DNA of 64,000 bases, taken from the NCBI GenBank assembly GCA_964017125.1, contig OZ024902.1, positions 105,196,560 to 105,260,559 on the forward strand. The letters are read 5' to 3'. This DNA comes from Flabesymbios commensalis. Taxonomy: Eukaryota; Annelida; Polychaeta; Terebellida; Flabelligeridae. Under the pieces are notes generated by a model. It saw only the letters and a program-made list of their open reading frames with translations. It searched no databases and was not told the DNA's origin. Positions 11,490 through 22,599 of the stretch are shown in pieces; within the stretch, counting starts at the first letter, position 1; each line of letters starts with the position of its first letter. The translations under genes were made by a program, and so were the position numbers.

Positions 11490-13230
11490 GTATTAACAAC
11501 ACAAAACAAAATAGCAAAGAATGATTAGTGGGAATATGGCATGCGAGACTCATAACGCGGAGGAGGTCACTCTGGTTGGAACGTATCAGCGAAAGCCGCC
11601 GTCCAAGATTCGAACCAGATAGACAATGTTCCACAAGAAATTTAATGTTTACCATTACCATGATTATGTTACAAATCTGCCAAGTATATGATATCCCATG
11701 GATGTCACAACGCGTAAGAGGTTAATCTGGTTCCACACATAAAGTATACTATAGTATAGTGATTACCATTACGGATTAGGTTTTAGAAAAATGTTATTGT
11801 ACATATAAGTAGCTGTTTGAAATTACTTAGACTTTTAGAGTGTCTAATAGTATGACTATGAGGTGGTATCTTATTCCATATTTGTGTACCAAGATTTAGA
11901 ATGCTTTTACTGTGGCTATGTGACACTTGATTGTTATGGTTACTGGCAGCCCTTGTCTTATACTTGTGTAATTTGATTGGAACATTTCATTCATACCTTG
12001 ATTACACATACCGTTTAAACATTTGTACACTTGCACAGCTCGATGATAGCTAATTTTCTCTGGTATTGACATCCAGCGTAGTTTTGTATAGTAGGCCTAC
12101 ATGACTTGAGGTTGTATTTTGCCTATCAATTACTTTGTCATGGATTAATCAGTGTCAATCGGGCAGATTTTTATCGGGCAGAGTTTTTCCAGAGAATTTA
12201 CTAGTGTTATTCATGTGTTATTGAACAGTATATAGTCGATGCACGCTGTACTGTGGTATTAAACGACTGGTAACAACTAAACTCATTTTGCTGAATGTTG
12301 ACATAGTTTTAAAAGTTATTGTTTTAATTTGATGGAAGCTGTTGTTCAAAAAGACATAGAAGCGCGGTTTTAATGTAATATTTGAGCCGTCACGGTCAAT
12401 CATCGCAACTGTTGTGTCACAGCAGAACATACCTGCGCGGACGGACGCGCAGCAGTTCCTAGATAGGCTATTGCAACATTTGTTAAGGTCAATACATATA
12501 AGCAGAGCCGAGGTGAATAGGCACTCGCTGTGTCCCGAAAACCGTTCACTGTATAGGCCCATTTAGATTATCATATCATTATTCTGTGATTACTCACAGC
12601 CCTTAAATTGTCAAAACAGAACTGAACAGATAGTAGACGTAGATGTAAAGATAAAATTACCGATGACTGCAATTAATACAAAAATAGTAGGCCTAACACA
12701 ACTTTGAAGCCAATTTGATGTGAGAGTTTACGTGAGTGCATTTCAAGAGCATGTGGACAGGTAATATTTCACGGTAGGAGGCTTACAGTCTTAAACTCTT
12801 CAGAGCCCCTTTGGACACTGTCCAAACATTGCCGACATTTGAAGTGACAAGGAACTCTCAGTTCTACACGGACGCGTCGACGCGCGGCAGAATATTTCAG
12901 ATTATCTTTTTTCTTGATACTGGAACTATCATGAATAGGCATACCGATATATATAAGACTATTTTACGCCAAAAACAATTTCATAACGACAATTATTACA
13001 ACATTAAAAATAAAATTATATTCTTAATAACAAAAAAAAATTCAAAAATAAAAAAACACAATTTTAAACTGTTCGCCATCACTGAATCACCTAGAAAATA
13101 AAGAGAAATAGAGAAATAATATTTAGTACTGTACCATCTAATTTTAACAGAAGCTTGGTAAAATGGCTTTAGGTCAGAGCTATCTAGACAACGTGTGGGG
13201 TGAGCACATTACATGACAACCTCTGTGGAC
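11490..13230. other. No gene confidently seen
   Basis: AT-rich sequence. An isolated match to a Pol III B box (complement of GATTCGAACC, near 11610) lacks an A box. A 7-bp stem CTGCGCG/CGCGCAG occurs at 12432-12451. Open frames at 12218-12562 (minus) and 12811-13101 (plus) have no splice support, and the latter is lysine/asparagine-rich as expected of AT-rich chance frames. Confidence 0.4.
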
Positions 13231-13237
13231 AATGTGA

Positions 13238-13634
13238 CTACCATAAAATGGGCTTCAATATTTCTCGCGTCTTCCTTTGTACTATTAAATGCAACATTTT
13301 ATTCTTGAGACATGATACAATTTCAAATATGTGAAAATAATTAACTGCTCTTGAAAAGGCAGTTAAAACACCAACATGTTGGTACGTGTCATTACGATAT
13401 ACTCTGTAGAAAACTGTAGAGAATTTAAATTGGTCAAAAAAATCATGTAATCTCGTTTGTGCTCTTCCTCTTGATACTCCTTCCGACCATATTATTCTGA
13501 TCTGCTCATTTTCTTTCACTATAACTTTATAAGCTTCTTGGACTAGATACGATGCATGTATGTTTTGACCTTGATCAAATTGTATTTGTAAGATATCATT
13601 ACAGAAAGATAATCCATCAGTCATGACAACATCA
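13238..13634 (-). CDS. Terminal exon of an unidentified host gene
   Basis: About 131 codons run open on the minus strand from a good acceptor (GTGATATTCCCAG before TGATGTT) to a TAG stop at 13238. The composition looks like a folded, non-repetitive domain, with charged and aromatic residues mixed, for example KVIVKENEQIRIIW, RLHDFFDQF and TVFYRVYRND. The acceptor is in phase 2 (one base completes a codon), which fits the donor of the exon at 14701-14934. I do not recognise the family. Evidence is the frame, acceptor and phase agreement; no homology could be tested. The polypeptide ends LKPILW. Confidence 0.5.
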
Positions 13635-14582
13635 CTGGGAATATCACGTAATATGTGAATTTAATAGATCATGAAATCAACCCCAACCCCACTTGAACAC
13701 TTACTAGAACTAAAAGTCAATAATTGAAGTTGAAAGACTGGATTATCGCGAAAGTAGTGTACACACACTCTACTCTAATCAATCACAGGGCATCATTTAA
13801 AGTGAATTTTACCAGGCTTTATATATATTAAACGAAAATGCAGTGTATGCGTCGTTCGTAGTATAATGTTATGGCCTAAGTATAGTACTTAGGCCATTAA
13901 ACGATCCTCAATTGGGTAATAGTGTGTTGGGACCCTATTGCATGAAACGTTGGACAAGAAGGAACCTAAAACAAATTAAATAAAAGTTCAAAACACGCTA
14001 TTATGCCAACAAAGTAACCTGTAGACTTTAAGATCGTCAAAACGTTTTCATATTTTAAAACAGATTACACAATATTATTGATGCGTCTAGATTACTGGAC
14101 TTAAGTTATACTATATTATGCACATTAGACAAAGCTATTTGTATACATGCTATTATCATATACATGTATGCAATAAACCACTTTTTATTATTATACAACG
14201 TATATACAGTCAGATTGCTGTATGAGTGTAAATTGTAAGTATAATACATATCGTTATCAGTGGTTATGTTATGAAAGAAACAAAATGTTTTTTCTATGTC
14301 CACTCGTATGATTCAATATTGGGGGGAGGGGTCCTGGGACTGCATATCCAATTATATTCGCGTCCCAATTAATTTCGCGACTTTCGCGATATGGCATTTT
14401 ACCGCTGCTATTTATGATCGCTAATTACTTTTGTACACTAGTCCCGGGACAATGGTACATAGTATAGTACATACATGAACTGCTGTCAGACTTGGGCTCG
14501 CTAAATCTTATGGGCGCTAACATTGCGTGGGACTGATTTCGCCAAATATTATGGACGCCAAACTTAATGTGACCACGACCAT

Positions 14583-14627
14583 AGAGTATATGCATTCATT
14601 CATTCATTCCAATTCATTCATTCATTG
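14583..14627 (+). repeat. ATTC microsatellite
   Basis: Two runs of CATT/ATTC repeats separated by CCAATT, in the intron between the exons at 14.9 and 13.6 kb. Confidence 0.8.
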
Positions 14628-14700
14628 TGTTTCAGAGCGATTAATCATTTACATATGAGTGTAGGCCTACAGTTCATTATAAAATAAAAACGTCACCTAC

Positions 14701-14934
14701 TTTTGCTGAACATGCTCTGCTACATTCCGAGGCTGCTTGTGGGATGACCCCGATGGCTCATAGTGTAAATGATGGATTAACTCATCAAGCATGACATCAT
14801 CGCTGGGTGGTGGACGTGGCCGAGGACGACGATAGTGCATCATACGCACACGTATCCCACGATCAGCGAAGAAGTGGTGAACATCCATTCCAGAACTGCT
14901 AGATTCCGGTGGTTTAGGCTTCATATTGCATGTG
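14701..14934 (-). CDS. Internal exon, Pro/Arg-rich linker (same gene as 13.2-13.6 kb exon)
   Basis: A 234-bp minus-strand segment, open throughout, with donor AAAA|GTAGGT at its 3' side and a possible acceptor CGTTATAG at its 5' side. The donor leaves two bases over, and the next exon supplies one. Its own start needs two bases from upstream, which the exon at 17421-17541 provides. Residues include a serine run (PPESSSSGMD), HHFFADRGIRVRMM, and a proline/arginine stretch RRPRPRPPPSDD. The local GC content is higher than its surroundings, as expected of coding sequence. The acceptor lacks a good pyrimidine tract, so the 5' border is uncertain. Confidence 0.45.
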
Positions 14935-15797
14935 CTATAACGATTCTGGCACCATCAAATAATACTCGGTTTTGTTTAAAATATATCCGAATTCTACATG
15001 ATGATGGTGTTCTTCACTTCCCATCATTAATATGAAAGAGTGGTCTGCAGTGAAATTTTAGTGGTCGACAATATCCATAGCCATTGTCCAGCATTAGCTA
15101 TCCGTTATCTCTATACCGCGGTTAATATCATATTGAAGAGCTTTGTATTTGGAGTCATTGCAGATCGATCGAAACAAAATATTCAGTAAACATGATTTCC
15201 CGTTCAATTATATAGAAAACAATGCCCTGATCTATTCATTTGACCTCACATATAATCAACAACTAAACTAAACTCGTCAATTACGCTCTTATCTCATCAC
15301 TCACGACTCTTCTACAAAAGAAGTTTTTTTCTCCGTTTAGCACGATAAGTGTGGACACATTTTGACTAGAAGGTCAAAGATTTGCTCTTTGTGAGGAGAG
15401 CGGCAGTGACAGTACGGGGATTGTGGTGTGCCTGTTATACCTCTCTCAGCCACTCCAGCCGACTCTTCAGGTACTTGTTCCAGTGATAACTACTGTATTT
15501 GCGCGGTAGAATACTTCATGTCATGAACCCGGAGCGAAAATCACCAACGTGTGATACTATCCACAATTAAACTGTCAAGTTAATACAAATCCTTGAAGTC
15601 CTTGTACTAAGATAGAAAATGCTTATTTATACACTGTGGTTAACCTTACCCAGCTTATATTGACAGACTATAGTAGCGATTAAACAGTCATTTTAAAATC
15701 ATCTGAGCGTCTCTAATCACATCAGAGTACAAAATGCGACATAAATTTACAAGGGTTTGTGTAAATATATAGGTGAATAATGCACGACCAATCTCAC

Positions 15798-15957
15798 CTG
15801 GTTTAACATGCCCAGATTGCTTGGTACCGTGGGTTACTTTACATTCATACGTCGCCGAGGCCAATACGTACAGACAAAACATAAATCCGTCAATACCGAT
15901 CATAATACTATTCACCACAGGAATGTTTAGCGATAATATACACACATAATATAACAC
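15798..15957 (-). CDS. Possible first exon with signal-peptide-like start (alternative or separate gene)
   Basis: From an ATG at 15955-15957, 53 codons run to a consensus donor (CCAG|GTGAGA). The start is hydrophobic (YYVCILSLNIPVV, then FMFCLYVLASATYEC) and could be a signal peptide or anchor. Its donor leaves one base over, which does not fit the phase of the exon at 14701-14934. It therefore probably does not join that chain and may belong to another transcript or be fortuitous. Confidence 0.25.
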
Positions 15958-16326
15958 ACTAGTCTGATCAAATCAGCATTGATATCTCTGATTAAATAAA
16001 CAACAGCCTATCAGCTTGCTGCTATGATAATTCACACACAGTGGCTTAACGGCTCAAACCACACATAGCTCTTCGCTTTAAAAGCTCACTGCTGGGAAGG
16101 CGTCTATTCCAGGTGTATTATATTAACGTTACCTGGTCTAAAATTACTACAATAACAAGATATCTATAAAATATGTTTTAACACTTTTTGCAATGGGCGG
16201 CCAGGTTCAGTGGCAGTTTGCGTTTTTTTCGGCGCAGCTTTAAAATCGTTCCAATAGTGATAAAGGTACACATGATTACATGAACAACTTTCAATCCAAG
16301 AGATGAAAACTTGGGCTAGTGAATTA

Positions 16327-16827
16327 TGGTTGGCCAAACCAGTCATACTGAGCACATTAAATCGTTTTAATGCGCGCATTAATCGTTTGAATGCGCGCAT
16401 TAAATGATTGATGTGCTATGTAATTCAATTTATGAGCGAAATAAATAATTAAAGCGCACAGTAATTCAATTTATGCGCGCATAAAATAATTGATGAGCGC
16501 TATTATTCAATTTATGCGCGCATAAAATAATTGATGTGCTCTCTTATTCAATTTATGAGCGCATCAATCAATTATTTAATACGCTCATAAAATTTAAATA
16601 ACGCGCGCATCAATTATTTAAGGCGCTCATAAATTCAATTAAAGTGCACATCAATTATTTAATGCGCGCATACATTTAATTAAAGTGCGCATCAATTTTT
16701 TATTGTGCATGTAAAAGGATTTGATGCGCGCATAAAATGAAATAATGCGCGCATCAATTATTTAATGTGCGCACTAAAGGGATTTGATGCAGATAACATG
16801 GCTCAGTATAACCCGTTTGGCCAACCA
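16327..16827. mobile_element. TA-flanked MITE filled with ATGCGCGCAT-type palindromes
   Basis: The left end TGGTTGGCCAAACC..TACTGAGC is matched inverted at the right end (GCTCAGTATAACCC..TTTGGCCAACCA). Both are flanked by TA (16325-16326, 16828-16829), giving a 501-bp element with ~28-bp imperfect terminal inverted repeats. Nearly all of the interior is an array of short GC palindromes (ATGCGCGCAT, GAGCGC, GTGCGCAC variants) spaced about 20-30 bp apart by AATTAATT/CAATTATTT spacers. No reading frame of note. The TA duplication suggests a Tc1/mariner-type mobiliser (inference). Confidence 0.75.
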
Positions 16828-16834
16828 TACACAT

Positions 16835-16992
16835 GATGTTTATGTGCGCACATCCTAGCTTCATGTGCGCACATGATGTGTATTATGTGCGCACATAAAC
16901 CGGTTTATGAGCGCACATGAAGAGTTTTACGTGCGCACATGAATGTTTTGTGTGTGCACAACTAACGTTTGACGTGCGCACATCATATATAT
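16835..16992. repeat. Array of TGTGCGCACAT palindromes
   Basis: Directly right of the MITE, at least six copies of (A/G)TGTGCGCACAT or close variants occur roughly every 20-30 bp, with spacers such as AAGAGTTTTAC and AATGTTTTG. The motif family is the same as in the 3.9-4.6-kb array, so the MITE may have inserted into, or been derived from, such an array. Confidence 0.6.
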
Positions 16993-17420
16993 TATTTCTC
17001 TAATGTCGCCTGCGGGGCCCTGTAGTATTCTGATACGGACTGGTGGGAAAGAATCCGAGTGGCAACCCCGCAATTCCTGGCAATATGGACTGGTGCTTAT
17101 ATTATTAGACTATTATGTTGATTTACAAGTATATTGATTTACAAGTCTGAAACACTGCCAAATAAACTGCTTTGTCGGCGAGTGTTGTCTTTCTATCGTT
17201 TGACAATGGAAAACATTACCAATCCATGTTGAAATACAGTAAAATTAATAAAACTAAGCACAACAAACTTTGCCGCCTTAATATGTAGGCCTATAGCAGC
17301 GCGACAGAAGAGCTGGTAATTACGGATACATTTTGAACTTTCAGAATCATTGTCCTAAATTGCTGTCAAATAAATTCACCGATACTATTTCAAAGAACAT
17401 GAAAACGATGAATATCTTAC

Positions 17421-17541
17421 TTGCATAATATATCTGAAAACTCTGCTGGATCTTCCCATGGAAGAAGAAGATTCTGTTCCAGAAAGCGAGAATAACCACG
17501 GCCTTCATAGTTAAATCTTGTAGTTGGTTTTCCAAACATAC
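17421..17541 (-). CDS. Internal exon of unidentified host gene
   Basis: A 121-bp minus-strand exon bounded by acceptor TTATATATACAG and donor GTAAGA. It encodes about 39 residues with strongly protein-like composition: FGKPTTRFNYEGRGY, SRFLEQNLLLPWEDP, AEFSDILC. It needs one base from an upstream exon and passes two on, compatible with the exon at 14701-14934. No upstream exon is identified in the repeat-rich DNA beyond 17.6 kb. I recognise no named family. Both splice sites, the phase agreement and the composition make it the best-supported exon of this gene. Confidence 0.55.
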
Positions 17542-17559
17542 CTGTATATATAAACATAC

Positions 17560-18600
17560 ATAGATTTATGTTATAAATGTGGCACCCAATAAAAAAATAA
17601 ACTGTGAGAACAGGCAAATTGAAACAACCCTTGGCTGATGTGGTAACTTAAAAATTTGACACGATCGTAGCCAATAGACTCGATAAAATTGAAGGGGTTC
17701 AAGCAAGTACATGTACATGGCAATGTTAGCATGAGCATGTACGCTTTTTTTGTTGAGGGTGCTTATTTCAGCCTGGTGTATCATCTGGAAAAAAACCAAG
17801 ACGTTACGAGCAGTAGTTTTAATGCTGTCACATATTGTTTTCTCAAGTTAGAATCTATGGTTGCAATGGTAATTTGAAAATGAAAGTCAATAAAATATAT
17901 ATTATTTAAATATAAAATTGCTATCAGGAGTAGAACTAGAATTGTATCATTTGCGTGCAAATTCAACTACAAGGAACAATGTTTTCTTTAAAAATGAACT
18001 GCCTGTATAAGTGCTAGCTAACTGAATATAATTACACTCGTGAGATTCAAGCGAATTAATGTTATACAAAGATGACATGTATTGTTGTTGCTGTTGTTAG
18101 TAAACAATTTTACATTTTAATCTTTTGCGGGGAAAGTCAACATTGAATGAAGTTGTCATCATCACTTAGTATTATCTTGCATGATGAGCTTAGAATTATC
18201 ACTTTGATCACTGGCAAAACATAAAAAAAAATTATTTGAGATTTTGGAAAACAAACCAGCATTGGCCAATTGAGAGTCACAGCGGCACAGTATGGCACAT
18301 GACGGTTGCAGCTAATTAGCGGCCGTTGTTTCGTTCTTATCATATGTACGATGGTAATTATGTTACTATGTTATTTTTCGTTCCCAGATGACAATATCGA
18401 TTATTCAACGAATGCGATTATGAAAAAGACCAGTAACTGGTATTTTGCATTGATTAGAGTAAAGGCTGTCAAGATTTGTGATGTTCATATATTATTATCA
18501 TGGAAATGTATCCATGGGAGACATTTCCATGCATATGTATATAAGCATAGTATACGATATGTAAATACTTGACCTGTGCTGTAAACCCTTGACAATCAAT
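17560..18600. other. No gene seen
   Basis: AT-rich probable intron or intergenic DNA. Overlapping frames on both strands around 17.6-18.5 kb have no splice support. Confidence 0.4.
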
Positions 18601-18603
18601 AAT

Positions 18604-19000
18604 ATAATTTAAATGTAACTTATTAACAATAAAAACATAAACATTACATCAGCATAATACATGCATGATATGCACAACATGGTAGATTGGTCGTGCTGCG
18701 CTAGAACAGGCTTATATTATAAATAGCCTCTGCAAGGCAGCCACTATACTCAACATTATAATACTTTTACATTATAAGCCATATAAATTATAAAAGCAAA
18801 TGTAATTTAAATGTAACTTAGTAACAATAAAAACATAAACATTACATCAGCATAATACATGCATGATATGCACAACATGGTAGATTGTTCGTGCTGCGCT
18901 AGAACAGGCTTATATTATAAATAGCCTCTGCAAGGCAGCCACTATACTCATTATAATACTTTTACATTATAATACCTATAAATTATAAAAGCACGAGATG
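18604..19000. repeat. Recent tandem duplication, ~199-bp unit x2
   Basis: TAATTTAAATGTAACTTA starts at 18604 and 18803. Both copies contain, nearly base for base, CATTACATCAGCATAATACA, GATATGCACAACATGGTAGA, GCTGCGCTAGAACAGGCTTA and CTCTGCAAGGCAGCCAC. The very few differences suggest a young duplication, or possible assembly duplication. Confidence 0.85.
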
Positions 19001-19689
19001 TAAGCACAGATAATAGGATATATCCCATAATAGGGGAACAAAATTTATCAATTTACTATAAAGACTAAATTATGTTATTATGTACAGCTAACTTAATTTA
19101 CAGTTAGATATTCCGCTGTTATTAGCATCAGGGCATCTAATGTGTGCGTGTCGTACTAACTACTGAAGCACCACGATTTGAGCATTCCATTCAACCTACC
19201 TTTTATAATTTCTTATTAGATATATTTTGAACATTTATATTAAGACAATATATATATTTAGCCGTACACCCATATGATCATTTATGTAATTTATCAAAAC
19301 GTTTAGTGAGTTGTGCCGTTTCCCACCCTTTCAATAGGCCTACATGTTGCCCATCAAAGCGAATTCCAAGAAGTAAAACATTGCCAATGTATCAAATACG
19401 TATGCAACTACTGAAGAAATAAATACATAAATAAATACAGTTTTAGAGCGTCAATGAAATGACTCAACCAAATGACAAATGAATAACGAGTAGGCCTATT
19501 GTAACGCTCATGAATAAAAGCGTTTTCGTGAGCACTGTTTTTTACAAAAATATTCAAATTGGCAGGTGCAACGTAAAAGAAAACTTAAATTTACATTGAT
19601 TTTAACGTTACAAGGGTGTTTTTGCTCATTTTCAAATTTGCAAATGCATTAGCAATGCTAACTTCAATTGAATAAAAATATCTTTGTGC

Positions 19690-19805
19690 GATATATATAT
19701 GTAGTCAGAGCAATGGTCGTCGGAGCCCGAGCAATGATCGAAGGAACAATGATCGTCCGAGCAACGATAAGGGCAATGATCGTCAGAACAATGCTTGTAT
19801 CTATG
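19690..19805. repeat. Minisatellite, GAACAATGATCGTC-like units
   Basis: Five or six degenerate copies of (G/A)AGCAATGATCGTC(G/C)GA. Read on the minus strand they give a fortuitous Cys-Ser-Asp-Asp-His repeat peptide. Confidence 0.65.
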
Positions 19806-19935
19806 ATTGTTGGAACAAACGTTGTACTTCCCGTTCGCGCGAAATAAACGTAGGTCTACTTTAGTCATTATCTAAATGATATTGTGATTATCTCAAGACC
19901 AATGGGCCATAGTACCAATTGACATCCGGAACATT

Positions 19936-20015
19936 GAACCTTCGGAACATAGAACATTCAGAGCATAGAACCTTCGAAACATAGAAGCTTCGGAATATAG
20001 AACCTTCGGAACAAA
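19936..20015. repeat. 16-bp minisatellite (AACCTTCGGAACATAG)
   Basis: Five consecutive 16-bp units of AACCTTCGGAACATAG with one to three changes each. Confidence 0.8.
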
Positions 20016-20149
20016 GGCTAGGAACCCTTCACTATAGATATCCGATACGGCTAGAATATTTATATTATAAAAAACTAGAAAAGGAGTTCCCGAACTCCGA
20101 GGCCCGGCTTTAGTCTGCTTGAGTTCTATAGACAAAACATCAGTGTATT

Positions 20150-20490
20150 GGTCTACCTCATGGGCCAGAATCCTAAATGTCTTCGACGTGTATTACTCCC
20201 ACCACCATCGCCGGTGCTGGCCAACATTCATTCAATACTTGCCTACGATGTACCTCATACAGAGGATGTAAGCCTTCCCACCAAATTGTGGCTCAATGTT
20301 GGGCCAGCAATGCAGCCCGTTGCTGGTTCAATGCCGGTCAATCGTCTACGACGCTGACCCAGCATTAATCTATCACCGGGTCTGTTGTATACTTTGCGCA
20401 AACACGTGTCATTTAACCAATACTGTTTCAATGTTGACCAACAGTCTTCGACGCTGGTCCGTCATAGAAACAGCATTGGGTGATTGTCTT
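20150..20490. repeat. Fragment of the CAATGTTGG/GACGCTGGCC repeat family
   Basis: Contains CATCGCCGGTGCTGGCCAA, CTCAATGTTGGGCCAGCA, CTACGACGCTGACCCAGC and TTCGACGCTGGTCC. These are the same subunits as in the blocks at 9.7-11.5 kb, in similar order but without the CCCAGCAAACACGAG ends. Confidence 0.55.
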
Positions 20491-20499
20491 TTCTGACTG

Positions 20500-21420
20500 C
20501 TGCATTATGCTGGTGACTTTAAAATTCCGAAGCCAGAAACACCAGATAACACTATACATTGGCCCGATGCTGATACTTGTATGGTTTTAACGAGCCTGAA
20601 ATCGAAGCCTATGGATCGAGACGCCAGCGTAGCCGAAAGAAATCGGCGAGGGATCCGGGGGCCGCCTAGGCCCCGGAAAATTTTGTGGATACTAGCTGCT
20701 CTGAGATGCATTCTGAAGCATTCCCCTACATTTTTATACATGGCTCCCACGGGTCCTTGAAAACGGGGGAAGAAAAAAAATACAGGCCTTGAAAATTCCT
20801 TCATTTGTTTGGAAAACAGATAAATAACCATGAAAAATCTGGGATTTTCATCAACCTGTGATGTTTTGCTGTTGATCGCGACAAACGTCACTCAGTGGCA
20901 ACAGTGATTGAATGATAGAAAAAGCCACACCTAAAAAATCTCGTCCTGTATCAATTTTGCATAGATCTATAGATTCAATGTTTTTTATAGACTCACTTTG
21001 CAGACAAACCACGGCACAGCAAATATCAATTAGAAATCCGTAATCGCCAGAGACACGGCAACAGCTTGTGTGTGCTTGCACCTTTTGTTTGCTTACTAAT
21101 AGAATCTCTAGCATTTAAAGAATAGTAGGCCTAATACATGTGCAGGATAGTATATTTTTACACATATCCATATCAGTAATATAGATACACTGTCTAAATA
21201 ATTAGTGGGCTTAGGTCGTCTTCTATAGAGGCGGTGACAGATACATTGCAATATGGTGCAAATAGAACATGCAATATATAAACCTTTAACAGGCAAAACA
21301 TCGTAGATGATATTTATGCTAGCTCCGCTGCAACCCACTATAGGCCTATAAAATAAGTCTTTGTCGCATCAGAAATTTGGCAATTTGGTCGCGGCATTTA
21401 GCGCTGCTAAACAGCCCCAG
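20500..21420. other. No gene confidently seen
   Basis: A 128-codon minus-strand frame (20505-20891) has no splice support. It overlaps a GC-rich phrase (GGGGGCCGCCTAGGCCCCGG, 20657-20680) that looks like part of a repeat. The remainder is AT-rich and unremarkable. Confidence 0.4.
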
Positions 21421-21424
21421 CGAA

Positions 21425-21705
21425 CCCATACCAAATCGTGGGACATTTCTTTGGACGGTCATTATCTTCATTCTAAGACTTGGCCTTGAAAAAACAGGTC
21501 GAAAATTGTGTTTTTAGAATCAGTAGCATTTCAGCTGCAATATCGCATGCTGAGCTTATTTTCCGCACAGTTTTTAAAACGTTATGGACGTTTTTCGTAG
21601 CTTGGGGTCGAGATCACTCTCAGTCACCGCCATGTTGAAAAACGTTGATTTTTCGGGTAAAACGAATACAAAAAATCCACGGCCTCGATGAGGACATCAC
21701 GGCTA
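21425..21705 (+). repeat. Dispersed repeat (CTCTCAGTCACCGCCATGTT family), copy 1
   Basis: Shares with 30020-30275 the ordered phrases AACAGGTCGAAAAT, CATTTCAG, GCATGCTGAGCTT, CTCTCAGTCACCGCCATGTT, AAAAACGTTGA(T/C)TTTTCGGG and CCACGG(C/T)CTCG. A third, inverted partial copy is at 39195-39300. Non-coding repeat of unknown class. Confidence 0.65.
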
Positions 21706-21713
21706 CTGCTTAA

Positions 21714-22403
21714 CCAGCAAACACGAGATACTGACGAATTATGTGTTAATATTGGTCCGCTGTCTGCGAAGCCAACTAAGTGCTTTAAACTTTCATCGTT
21801 TTAAATACAGCCTGATTAATGACATGTCCTGTCCGTTTTGTTCACATCCTAAGGAGGACAGTAACCATTTTATATTTGTTTGTCCAGCCTATGAGACTCG
21901 CCGTGCTTCACTGTTAGAGGGCTTATCAGATTTACTCTCTACAAATATGTATGAGAACAAAACTATTCATTGTATGGCACAGTTGATTTACATTTTGATA
22001 CAATATTGTCTGTTTTCAATTTATCTCAAAAACATATTCAGGAGAGTAGGAGATTTAGATAAAACTATGCTGATTAAACGCATCTTCTTATATAATTTTG
22101 AAATGTTGTATTAATTATTAATTCATTATAATTATGTTTCTTTCTGTAGCTGAGTTACCTTTATTATTATTGTTTCGTTTTACTTTTACTCACTGCAACA
22201 CTCACCCACTAAATTATATTGTTTGCATAACTTATCTAATAATCTTTATTTTTCTATGTAGGCCTACACTGTTCATATGTCTGTATTTATGTAAGGAGCG
22301 CAACTAGTGGCCATTTGCAATCCTGTTTAAATAAATGAAGTTTAAACAAAAAAGTCGGCGCATCATTAGGCAAGCATTGGGTCATCGCCTCGTGTTTGCT
22401 GGG
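21714..22403. mobile_element. CCAGCAAACACGAG MITE split by a LINE insertion
   Basis: The left end CCAGCAAACACGAG (21714) and right end CTCGTGTTTGCTGGG (to 22403) match the inverted modules at 9.8 and 11.0 kb. There the module is only ~110 bp, whereas here a LINE 3' fragment of ~580 bp lies in the middle. The flanking internal phrases GGTCCGCTGTCTGCGAAG and CAAGCATTGGGTCATCGCC belong to the MITE. Confidence 0.65.
21768..22351 (+). mobile_element. 5'-truncated LINE, C-terminal end of the reverse transcriptase ORF
   Basis: The plus-strand frame to 22114 encodes the C-terminal tail typical of non-LTR retrotransposon polymerase proteins: RSQLSALNFHRF, then the zinc-knuckle-like CPFCSHPKEDSNHFIFVCP (C-x2-C-x8-H-x4-C). 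It has a normal TAA stop. About 235 bp of 3' UTR follow and end in AAATGAAGTTTAAACAAAA. The reverse transcriptase domain itself is absent, the usual result of 5' truncation during target-primed insertion. It sits inside a MITE and is therefore younger than that copy. The clade resembles the CR1/L2/Jockey group, not resolved further. Confidence 0.75.
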
Positions 22404-22439
22404 TTTTCAAATGATTTTTAAAAAGAACGATTATTTCCA

Positions 22440-22525
22440 GGGTATCGGCAGCGTGTCGCTCTTTATTCAGCGTGTCGGCAGCGTGTCTGCGATATAATTA
22501 GCCTGGCGTGTCGGCCCGACACGCT
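22440..22525. repeat. GCGTGTCGGCA minisatellite
   Basis: Irregular repeats of GCGTGTCGGC/CAGCGTGTC ending with an inverted GGCCCGACACGC. Confidence 0.55.
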
Positions 22526-22599
22526 AACAGGGCCTGGTTAGAAGCATTGCTGGGCCACCGTCTGCGACGCTTGGGCCAACATTATTCCAACCAAAACCC

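Noticed and set aside
11605-11625. Perfect-looking Pol III B box (GGTTCGAATC on the minus strand)
   Set aside because: No A box at the right distance and no tRNA-like fold; probably chance or a decayed repeat.
12811-13101. 96-codon plus-strand open frame
   Set aside because: Lys/Asn/Ile-rich composition of AT-rich DNA, no splice sites or homology.
16164-16400. Minus-strand 78-codon frame
   Set aside because: Partly translated from the end of the MITE at 16327-16827, with no splice borders.
19632-19868. Minus-strand frame with repeated Cys-Ser-Asp-Asp-His
   Set aside because: It is simply the translation of the minisatellite at 19690-19805.
19690-20015. Possible CRISPR-like regular repeats
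   Set aside because: Contiguous degenerate minisatellite units without unique spacers, in a eukaryotic context.
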